Shown piece by piece: positions 22,042-32,014 of a stretch of 64,000 bases of DNA; the stretch's first letter is position 1, and every line of letters begins with the position of its first letter. The stretch covers positions 29,574,001-29,638,000 of the forward strand of contig NC_071671.1 of assembly GCF_028554725.1 (NCBI RefSeq), given 5' to 3'. The notes below the pieces were generated by a model. It was given only the letters and a program-made list of their open reading frames with translations. It ran no database searches and was not told the DNA's origin. A program made the position numbers and the translations under genes. Source of the DNA: Zeugodacus cucurbitae (lineage: Eukaryota; Arthropoda; Insecta; Diptera; Tephritidae).

Positions 22042-23040
22042 AATTTACAATGTTGTACAAAAAATTGATAATATTCTAAAAATCTTAATTTTAATAATAA
22101 TATTTCCTTTTAGCTTGCGTTACAATATTCACTTTTCCCGCAAACAATTCTGATAACTTTTATATTATTCAATTCGATCGCAATATCCGCTTTTACAATT
22201 TCCGTGTACAATGTTAATAACTTGTATGTTAACGAATTTTATTACAATATTCGTTTTAATCTTTCGCATACAGTTTTTGAAGTAAAATATTTTTTATAAC
22301 TCGAATTTTATTACAATATCCGCTTTATACTTTTTGCAAAATTTTAATAACTTTTATGTTTAACGAATTTCAGAACAATATTCGTTTTAACTTTTCCGCC
22401 TAAAGTTTTTAGAGAGAAATGTTTTCTGTAAATCGAATTTTATTACAATATCCGCATTTAATTTTTACATAAAAGTGTAAGTTATTCGGATTTTATTCTA
22501 ATATTTTCTGTAAGAATCTCACGTAAAAAGTCTTAAAACGTATTTTCACCAATAAAAGCTTGTTGCGATATCCGCCATAAATTTTCACAAAAACATTCAA
22601 TAACTTATTTTACGTAATTCAAAAAATGTACAATTGTATATCAAAAGACTTAGCTGTTTCTCCAATGAAATGTAACGCCACCTCCAACGATGTACGTAAA
22701 GTACACACTGTATATGCTCTCCGTTACTACTGCTGCTGCTGCAGCTGATACTGACTCTGATGCTGCTGCTACTGCTGATGCTGCTGTTACTACCGCAGAT
22801 GCCGCTGCTACTGCTACTGCTGCTACTGCTACTACTGCTGCTACTGCTGGTGCTGTTACTGCGTCTTCGCCGACGCTGCGCCTTGTTGCTAGCTCCTTTC
22901 GACAGCCAAGCTGTACCACTCCTCCGTTATGCGGTTTGAGTACCGCAATTTTTCGCATACCACGGACCAGTTGTTGTAATTAACGCGTTTGAAAATTATC
23001 AAAAAATTTCACTTTAAATCGCATTTTAATCCCGAAATTT
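22042..23040 (-). other. SAP-gag leader with AT repeats, CTG run and Ala-rich frame (unit 2)
   Basis: 22042-22680 holds the degenerate AT repeats, including about 200 bp absent from unit 1. 22722-22862 holds the CTG/GCN run. On the gag strand, 22958-22650 is an open frame of 102 residues made largely of Ala and Val (AVAAASESVSAAAAAVV). It is in the right place for a leader frame before gag, but its composition follows from the microsatellite, so coding is doubtful. Confidence 0.55.
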
Positions 23041-23056
23041 CACTTCTGACACCATT

Positions 23057-23425
23057 TGTGGGATGGCCGAGTAACTTGCCGAATAAAACACCGCGTTTTT
23101 ATATAAAATGATTACAAATGAACTTTATAAAATTATTTAATTAGTATGACCGCAAAGAAATAATTGCAATGGCCGGATAAAAGGTAAAAAGATTAAATAG
23201 CGATCACGTCCGCTGTGATCTGCCGTGGTCTTTCGTGGTCCGTGGTTGCCGGTGGTCTGTCTGTTTGTCTGTCCTTACTTCGTCTTCGTCTCTACTGTTT
23301 CGTTGTCATTCCAGTCCGTTCGCTACTGTCACATCTGTTCCCTACACAGTGTTGCATTTCTATTTCAGTCTTATTGTCCGTTTACACAGTCCTACTTACA
23401 TTGTAAAGAACTAGTACACAAGGGT
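23057..23425 (-). repeat. 5' LTR of the SAP-gag element (unit 2), outer edge approximate
   Basis: It begins TGTGGGATGG next to the primer site (23041-23054). It is the same as 16395-16760 apart from scattered substitutions. The following spacer runs to 23682. Confidence 0.55.
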
Positions 23426-23682
23426 GACGTACGTTATGTATGATCAGGAATAAAAGTATCTCTTAGATAAATAATTTATTACCTTTTATATTATGTAATA
23501 TGTTTAAACTTTATTTAAACAGATGAAATGTGTACCTGTACATGGTTTTTCTTTTCTTCAAATTTAAAATGATTGATTTGAATTGATATTGAGCTCAAAT
23601 CAATTCAGTTGTGTTAAAATGTTTGATATACAAATTTTATTGGTTTTTTGTATGAGCCTATGCATGGAGGATGGGATCATGT

Positions 23683-25373
23683 GTAGAAGTTCACGCAAGT
23701 GAGGGAAGTTTTTGATTGTCATTCACTTGGGAGTGGCCAGAGTCTGCCCAGCTTGTTGATGTCCTCATACGACTCAAGGCTGACATCACCGCCATACAAG
23801 AAGTGCGATGGACGGGACAAGGACGGAAGAAGGTGGGTCCTTGGCCTACTACAGCGGCCATATAAAGGAGCGCAAATTTGGTGTTGGATTTGTGGTGGGA
23901 GAGAGACTCCGTCGCAGAGTCCTGGCATTCACCCCGGTGGATGAACGTCTAGCCACAATCCGCATCAAAGCGAGGTTCTTCAACATATCGCTGATTTGCG
24001 CCCACGCCCCAACGGAAGAGAAGGACGATGTGACCAAAGATGCTTTCTATGAGCGCCTAGAACGCACCTATGAGCGCTGCCCCCGCCACGATGTAAATGT
24101 CGTGCTTGGCGATTTTAACGCCATGGTGGGTAAAGAAGGTGTCTGTCGGAAAATTCAGCTTCCATGACGAAACATCGCCAAACGGCCTGAGGCTGATCGA
24201 CTTCGCTGGGGCCCGAAATATGGTCGTCTGTAGTACCAGATAACAGCATAAGAAAATACATCAAGCTACTTGGCTGCCTCTTGATCGAAACACGCGAAAC
24301 CAAATCGATCACGATGTGATAGACGGAAGACATGTCTCCTGTGTTTTAGACGTGCGTACGCTCCGAGGACCTAATATAGACTCGGACCATTATATGGTCG
24401 CAGCGAAGATACGCACCCGCCTATGTGCATCAAAAAATGCCAAGGCAACAAACACAAGGAAGGTTCGACGTCGAAAAGCTTCACTCACAACAGACAGCCA
24501 CGAAATACTCTACTCGACTTGCACTCCTGCTCTCTGAGAGCACTCATCAGCATCTCGGTATAAGGGAACTGTGGAACGGCATCTCAAACTCACTGCGTAC
24601 CGCTGCAGCCGAAACAATTGGTTTTCGGCAACGACAAAAAACAAGCTTATACGATGAGGAGTGCCGTCTCGCAGCGGAGAGAACACAGACTGCCTACCTC
24701 GCAACGTTGCAACCGACCACAACACGTGCGGGATGGGATAAATACCGAGAGCTGAAGAGGGAAGCGAGACGCATCTGCAGACAAAAAAAGAAAGAGGCCG
24801 AAATGCGTGAGTACGAAGAGCTTGAGAAGCTGGCAGACAAAGGGAATGCTCGAAAATTTTATGAAAAAATGAAGCGACTTAACGAAGGTTTCAAGACCGG
24901 AGCATCCTCATGTAGAGACCAAGGTGGTAATCTGGTAACCGATGTCCAGGCATACTGGGATTATGGAGATGGCGAACCCGATCCCCCAATCGATGACGAT
25001 GGAACAGATGTTCCATTACCCGACCATGAAGAAATTCGAATAGCAATTACCCGCTTGAAGAACAATAAGGCGGCGGGGGCCGATGGATTACCGGCCGAGC
25101 TATTCAAATATGGCGGCGAAGAGCTGATAAGGTGCTTGCATCATCTTCTTTGCAGAATATGGTCGGAAGAAAGCATGCCTGACGATTGGAATCTCAGTGT
25201 ACTCTGCCCAATACACAAAAAGGGAGACCCCACAATTTGCGCCAATTACCGTGGGATAAGCCTCCTCAACATCGCGTATAAGGTTCTGTCGAGCGTATTG
25301 TGTGAAAGACTAAAGCCCACCGTCAACAAACTGATTGGACCTTATCAGTGTGGCTTTAGATCTGGAAAAAAAA
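23683..25373 (+). pseudogene. RTE LINE 5' half (array unit 3)
   Basis: It shares with unit 2 the leader deletion, the 4-bp and 11-bp losses, the gap after VTDVQ and the GFRSGKK junction. It keeps the roughly 70 bp before LGDFNAMVG that unit 2 lost, and AGA where unit 2 has TGA, so its second frame runs 318 codons (24425-25381) through CPIHKKGDP to the junction. Confidence 0.83.
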
Positions 25374-26317
25374 TTCAATGACAAAAGTTATATACATTGG
25401 AAACTAACCAACATAAAAAATAATAACTTTGATGCTATAATAGGACAGAATATTTAAAAACCTATTAAAGCAATAATTAATTTAGAAAATGAGTAGAAAT
25501 AAACGGCAACAAAATTAAATTTATAAACTCATGACCTTACAATTATTAATATACTTACAGAATGTAAAGAGAATTTGCTAGATATTTTATCAAATAGTGA
25601 CATGAATGAAGAAGAAAAGCAAAAATTAGAATACATTCTAAAAGCAAATAGCGATTTATTTTTCCAAGAAAGTAAAAACTTTCTCATACTCATGAAATTC
25701 AGCATGAAATTGTTACAAAAACAAGTAGACCAACCTATAATAAAATTTATAGACATCCCCAAATTCAAGAAGAAGAAATTATTAGATAGATGAACGAGGT
25801 GTTGCGCCAAGGTATAATTAAAGAAAGTAAATCCCCGTACAACCCCTCTTTGGATTGTACCGAAAAATCAAGACTATTCAATGAAGAAAAAATGGAGAAT
25901 AGTTATTGACTACAGGAAGCTAAACGAAGTCACTATAGATGGCAAATTTCCAATACCCCATATAGAAACAATACTCAGCAAACTTGGAAGAGCTCAGTAT
26001 TTTACAACATTATATCTTGCAAAAGGCTTTCATCAAGTATTAATAAAAGAAGAAGATAGACCAAAAACAGCTTTCTCTACACCCCAAGGACACATTTATA
26101 AGAATGCCTCTTGGACTAAAGAATGCACCAGCAACTTTCCAACGTTTAATGAATTCAGTTCTTAGGGAATATATCAACAAGATATGTATAGTTTATTTAG
26201 ACATCTTACATACAACACAACACATACCCAAAATATCAACAAAATATTTTCAGCATTAAGAAAACATAATTTAAAGATTCATGTAGATAAATGCAAATTT
26301 TTCGCGAAAACAACCGA
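25374..26317 (+). pseudogene. Errantivirus pol remnant (unit 3)
   Basis: Nearly identical to unit 2. One visible difference is Met to Lys in KFKKKKLLDR near 25768. The same RT-to-env deletion is present. Confidence 0.8.
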
Positions 26318-26350
26318 TATTCACCCGGTTCAAATAACAAAATAACATTG

Positions 26351-27762
26351 ATGATAGCAATTCTAATAATTAGTAATGCAGCCAAACTGGAAGTACATCA
26401 AATACACACCGACAATGGATACGCAGAAATTATCGCCAACACTAAACAGATTGTTACATCATCTGATCTCGTAATTCACATAATTGACCCTCGTGAAATT
26501 CTTTACATACTAAATAATATAACAAAAATCTCGCAAACATATTCACATCTACAGTACTACACCCTATCTAATGAAATTTAAATCTTGAGAGGTAAAATCA
26601 AAACATTAATCCCAAGAAAAGAAGTTAGTAGCAAAAAGAGAGGTTCAATTACAATTACAGCTCTCGACCACCAAATAAAAATTAATAATTTCTTTTCCAA
26701 CACGTTCACAAAATTAAAACAAGGTATTGAAGACGAAAGAAAGAATTCTTTAATGTATCAAGAGAGAACAGACAAAATATTGATTCTTCATGAACAAACA
26801 ATAAAGATAAACATTCTCAAAGACGCAGTAAACCAGATTCAGGAAAACATTATTTCAGCAAAAAGTGGTATTTTTCACCCAAGCATTTTAACAAATGAAG
26901 AAATTTATAATTACAACATAGACCTCAACAAACTTCAATAAATAAAATTATGCGCCTTGGAATATAAAGAAAAATTGTTAAAAAAGAATTTCAATCGGTA
27001 CAATTAAAAACTATTATTCCTATACCAAATACAGCCGGCAAAGAAATAACAGCAGAATTCGAAAATGTTTTTGAATACAAAACGGTCACTTATAAATTCG
27101 AATTCGAAGCTAAAACACTCAATGAACTACAAATTTCAAAACATTGAATCTACTTATTAAATTATGAACTTATCAAAAATAGCATTACAGAAATTTTTCA
27201 AATTGATGAAGAAACTATTTTAATAAAAAATGCAAATGGCATAGAATTAAACCAGAACTGCGACAACAGAAAAATTAAGTTGAAAAACTCTACATTGATT
27301 CATTATAATAACTGCACAATTAAGATCCTATACCAAACATTCTCAAATACTAAAATGTCATACAATCAAAGATTTTATTATCCAAACTATGATACTCACA
27401 ATTTCACTAACAAAATTACAATTAACGACCTTGTATTTAAAAACGAAGAAAATTTAAAAGAAATTAATGATTTAAATTATCACAAAAATATCTCTCATAT
27501 TGGAATATCAATTTTAAGTTTTTTTGTGATTATAATAATAATTTTAATATATTGTAAAATTAAAAAAAAGAAAAACTATACTATTCAAACTCAGGAGAGT
27601 TTTCCATTAAGGGAGGGAGGAGTTATGTGTACACTATCATCCCAACCAGACACCACACAACAAAATAAGATAACAAGTAGAGATAAAGAACATAATGCAA
27701 ATGCATACAAACATATTTTGGTCCTTATGTTTGACTGTAATGATAACCCAGACATCGGGTAA
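26351..27762 (+). pseudogene. Errantivirus env-like gene, broken (unit 3)
   Basis: Same lesions as units 1 and 2 up to the membrane helix. A 61-bp deletion in the LTR after CAACAAAATA lets the last frame run on to 27762, giving a different 40-residue tail. Confidence 0.77.
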
Positions 27763-27961
27763 ACCACACAATTATTGTTTGCATTCAATAGAAAATAAGA
27801 TTACATTTAACAAATATTGCATTTTATAAGAAAATAAACAAAACAAAGAAATAGATTAAGAAAATTGTAATCACTTTAGTAGTTATATAAGCAGAACATA
27901 ACATGAAACAGCAGAGAATAAAATATAATGTCATAGAAGTAACATCGTCGGCATTTTTATT
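27621..27961 (+). repeat. Errantivirus 3' LTR with internal deletion (unit 3)
   Basis: It starts AGTTATG after the polypurine tract (27609-27620). About 61 bp present in units 1 and 2 are missing near 27665. Confidence 0.75.
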
Positions 27962-27971
27962 CCTCCGCTCG

Positions 27972-28713
27972 AACAAACCTAAAACTCGCGATGACCGTCT
28001 TTACCGCAATTGTAACACGATATCTTATTGCGTGGACAGCTTCTAGCGAGATGTGATGAATCCCCGCAGATAAAACATTTCCTGCTAAATGGAACTGCTT
28101 TCTGGAAATCCTTGTTTGACGACGATGCCTTCTCCTGGTTCCCATTCACGGGTTGTGACTGGCTGTAACGAATCTTCTAAATATAATAAATATTCTCGAA
28201 GATCTTCCCCATGTCGCTTCCGACGACTACGTAAAGTACGGTGTACTTCAATCGATAATAATGCTATACCAAATTCCTGCCGCAGCGCTAGTTTTAGTGA
28301 ACTCCAGCTGCTTATTCCGCTTTGGTTTCTTAAAAAAATCTTAGCCGCACCCTTCAACAATTGTTTTGCGTAGATGAATTTCTGCAGCTCGTTCCAACGC
28401 ATTGCTGATGTGTTTGCCTCAAAATCCTCAAGACAATGTTCGAAACTTGGACGACCTGTTCCTTTAAACGAAGTCATTGAGTCCTCAAGATCTCGGAGAG
28501 TAAAGTTGTGGTATTCGACTCTAACCTCACGCACACTCCGTTGGCTTGCTACCTCTTCCACATCAGTTTCGGAACCGTCACTCACAGTCAGGCCGAAAGC
28601 TCCACCAGTCTGTCCTGTAGTGTCGCTTTCCGTCCAATAGTCGATAGGCCTAAATCGCCTAACCTTTCCTTCAGACGGTCAACAGTCAGCTCAAAAATTT
28701 CGTTGCGGTTCAT
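27972..28713 (-). pseudogene. SAP-gag remnant (unit 3)
   Basis: ATG at 28713. It has the same SAP-like start and frameshift as the others. The capsid-like frame is 28585-28085 (166 residues), with small differences such as EHCLEDFE and IFLRNQSG. Confidence 0.74.
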
Positions 28714-29706
28714 AATTTACAATGTTGTACAAAAAATTGATAATATTCTAAAAATCTTAATTGTAATAATAATATTTCCTTTTAGCTTGCGTTACAATAT
28801 TCACTTTTCCCGCAAACAATACTGATAACTTTTATATTATTCAATTCGATCGCAATATCCGCTTTTACAATTTCCGTGTACAATTTTAATAACTTGTATG
28901 TTAACGAATTTTATTACAATATTCGTTTTAATCTTTCGCATACAGTTTTTGAAGTAAACTATTTTTTATAACTCGAATTTTATTACAATATCCGCTTTAT
29001 ACTTTTTGCAAAATTTTACTAACTTTTATGTTTAACGAATTTCAGAACAATATTCGTTTTAACTTTTCCGCCTAAAGTTTTTAGAGAGAGATGTTTTCAA
29101 TAAATCGAATTTTATTACAATATCCGCATTTAAGTTTTACATAAAAGTGTAAGTTATTCGGATTTTATTCTAATATTTTCTGTAACAATCTCACGTAAAA
29201 AGTCTTAAAACGTATTTTCACCAATAAAAGCTTGTTGCGATATCCGCCATAAATTTTCACAAAAACATTCAATAACTTATTTTACGTAATTCAAAAAATG
29301 TACAATTGTATATCAAAAGACTTAGCTGTTTCTCCAATGAAATGTAACGCCACCTCCAACGATGTACGTAAAGTACACACTGTATATGCCCTCCGTTACT
29401 ACTGCTGCTGCTGCAGCTGATACTGACTCTGATGCTGCTGCTACTGCTGATGCTGCTGTTACTACCGCAGATGCCGCTGCTACTGCTACTGCTGCTACTA
29501 CTGCTGCTACTGCTGGTGCTGTTACTGCGTCTTCGCCGACGCTGCGCCTTGTTGCTAGCTCCTTTCGACAGCCAAGCTGTACCACTCCTCCGTTATGCGG
29601 TTTGAGTACCGCAATTTTTCGCATACCACGGACCAGTTGTTGTAATTAACGCGTTTGAAAATTATCAAAAAATTTCACTTTAAATCGCATTTTAATCCCG
29701 AAATTT
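28714..29706 (-). other. SAP-gag leader with AT repeats and CTG run (unit 3)
   Basis: Same layout as unit 2. The CTG/GCN run is at about 29394-29530, 6 bp shorter than in unit 2, and the Ala-rich frame on the gag strand (29624-29322) is 100 residues. The primer site follows at 29707-29720. Confidence 0.55.
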
Positions 29707-29722
29707 CACTTCTGACACCATT

Positions 29723-30090
29723 TGTGGGATGGCCGAGTAACTTGCCGAATAAAACACCGCGTTTTTATATAAAATGATTACAAATGAACTTTATAAAATT
29801 ATTTAATTAGTATGACCGCAAAGAAATAATTGCAATGGCCGGATAAAAGGTAAAAAGATTAAATAGCGATCACGTCCGCTGTGATCTGCCGTGGTCTTTC
29901 GTGGTCCGTGGTTGCCGGTGGTCTGTCTGTTTGTCTGTCCTTACTTCGTCTTCGTCTCTACTGTTTCGTTGTCATTCCAGTCCGTTCGCTACTGTCACAT
30001 CTGTTCCCTACACAGTGTTGCATTTCTATTTCAGTCTTATTGTCCGTTTACACAGTCCTACATACATTGTAAAGAACTAGTACACAAGGG
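29723..30090 (-). repeat. 5' LTR of the SAP-gag element (unit 3), outer edge approximate
   Basis: It begins TGTGGGATGG. The spacer to 30348 follows, with a short indel near 30235 relative to unit 2. Confidence 0.55.
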
Positions 30091-30348
30091 TGACGTACGT
30101 TATGTATGATCAGGAAAAAAGTATCTCTTAGATAAATAATTTATCACCTTTTATATTATGTAATATGTTTAAACTTTATTTAAACAGATGAAATGTGTAC
30201 CTGTACATGGTTTTTCTTTTCTTCAAATTTAAAATGTTTGATTTTAATTTTTATTGAGCTCAAATCAATTCAGTTGTGTTAAAATTTTTGATATACAAAT
30301 TTTATTGGTTTTTTTGTATGAGCCTAAGCATGGAGGATGGGATCATGT

Positions 30349-31859
30349 GTTGAAGTTCACGCAAGTGAGGAAAGTTTTTGATTGTCATTCACTTGGGAGT
30401 GGCCAGAGTCTGCCCAGCTTGTTGATGTCCTCATACGACTCAAGGCTGACATCACCGCCATACAAGAAGTGCGATGGACGGGACAAGGACGGAAGAAGGT
30501 GAGTCCTTGGCCTACTACAGCGGCCATATAAAGGAGCGCAAATTTGGTGTTGGATTTGTGGTGGGAGAGAGACTCCGTCGCAGAGTCCTGGCATTCACCC
30601 CGGTGGATGAACGTCTAGCCACAATCCGCATCAAAGCGAGGTTCTTCAACATATCGCTGATTTGCGCCCACGCCCCAACGGAAGAGAAGGACGATGTGAC
30701 CAAAGATGCTTTCTATGAGCGCCTAGAACGCACCTATGAGCGCTGCCCCCGCCACGATGTAAATGTCGTGCTTGGCGATTTTAACGCCAGGGTGGGTAAA
30801 GAAGGTGTTTGTCGGAAAATTCAGCTTCCATGACGAAACATCGCCAAACGGCCTGAGGCTGATCGACTTCGCTGGGGCCCGAAATATGGTCGTCTGTAGT
30901 ACCAGATAACAGCATAAGAAAATACATCAAGCTACTTGGCTGTCTCTTGATCGAAACACGCGGAACCAAATCGATCACGATGTGATAGACGGAAGACATG
31001 TCTCCTGTGTTTTAGACGTGCGTACGCTCCGAGGACCTAATATAGACTCGGACCATTATCTGGTCGCAGCAAAGATACGCACCCGCCTATGTGCATCAAA
31101 GAATGCCCGTCAACAAACACAAGGAAGGTTCGACGTCGAAAAGCTGCCATCGCAACAGACAGCCACGAAATACTCTACTCGACTTGCACTGCTGCTCTCT
31201 GAGAGCACTCATCAGCATCTCGGTATAAGGGAACTGTGGAACGGCATCTCAAACTCACTGCGTACCGCTGCAGCCGAAACAATTGGTTTTCGGCAACGAC
31301 AAAAAACAAGCTGGTACGATGAGGAGTGCCGTCTCGCAACGTTGCAAACGAGCACAACACGTGCGGGATGGGATAGATACCGAGAGCTGAAGAGGGAAGC
31401 GAGACGCATCTGCAGACAAAAAAAGAAAGAGGCCGAAATGCGTGAGTACGAAGAGCTTGAGAAGCTGGCAGACAGAGGGAATGCTCGAAAATTTTATGAA
31501 AAAATGAAGCGACTTAACGAAGGTTTCAAGACCGGAGCATCCTCATGTAGAGACCAAGGTGGTAATCTGGTAACCGATGTCCAGGGCATACTGGGATTAT
31601 GGAGGGAACACTTCTCCGACCTGCTGAATGGCAGTGAGAGTACAACACCAGGAGATGGCGAACCCGATCCCCCAATCGATGACGATGGAACAGATGTTCC
31701 ATTACCCGACCATGAAGAAATTCGAATAGCAATTACCCGCTTGAAGAACAATAAGGCGGCGGGGGCCGATGGATTACCGGCCGAGCTATTCAAATATGGC
31801 GGCGAAGAGCTGATAAGGTGCTTGCATCATCTTCTTTGCAGAATATGGTCGGAAGAAAG
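30349..31859 (+). pseudogene. RTE LINE 5' half, truncated (array unit 4)
   Basis: It shares the leader, 4-bp and 11-bp losses with units 2 and 3. It keeps the 70 bp after VTDVQ (GILGLWREHFSDLLNGSE) that units 2 and 3 lost, but lacks 33 bp after DEECRLA. The frame 30982-31920 runs into non-LINE DNA. The LINE stops at RIWSEER, where the palindrome arm starts inside a MITE. Confidence 0.83.
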
Positions 31860-32014
31860 AGATCTTTTTTACACGTTTTCTATTTTTTGCACGATTTTTT
31901 TCTTAAATTGGTCCCAATAGTGAGTTTTATATAAAAATTTGATTTTTTTTGCACGGTTTTTTTTACACGAGTAATTTACTGTCCCAGTTAACCGTGCAAA
32001 AAGGAGATCAACTG
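31860..32014 (-). mobile_element. MITE, truncated copy (left arm)
   Basis: Only one end of the 654-bp element seen whole at 48799-49452 is here. Its TIR (CAGTTGATCTCC on the minus strand) is intact, followed by TA at 32015-32016. Confidence 0.85.

Larger units (their letters stand above)
8069..31859 (+). repeat. Composite tandem array, period about 6.67 kb
   Basis: The anchor GTAGAAGTTCACG recurs at 8069, 17008 and 23683, with a variant at 30349, giving spacings of 8,939, 6,675 and 6,666 bp. Unit 1 is longer mainly because of an RTE insertion of about 1.98 kb and because it keeps DNA deleted in the other units. Every full unit has the same order: RTE LINE 5' half (+), errantivirus pol/env/LTR (+), SAP-gag element (-) with leader and LTR, then about 250 bp of spacer. 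Unit 4 stops in the LINE at 31859, where the palindrome begins. Since one unit contains parts of three unrelated elements, the copies arose by duplication of a composite, not by separate insertions. Confidence 0.92.

Noticed and set aside
22722..22862. CTG/GCN run considered as a CRISPR-like or satellite array
   Set aside because: It is an impure triplet microsatellite without spacers of regular length.
23057..23075. GGATGGCCGAGT as part of a tRNA-Leu gene
   Set aside because: No anticodon arm, variable arm or B-box follows, and it sits inside an LTR.
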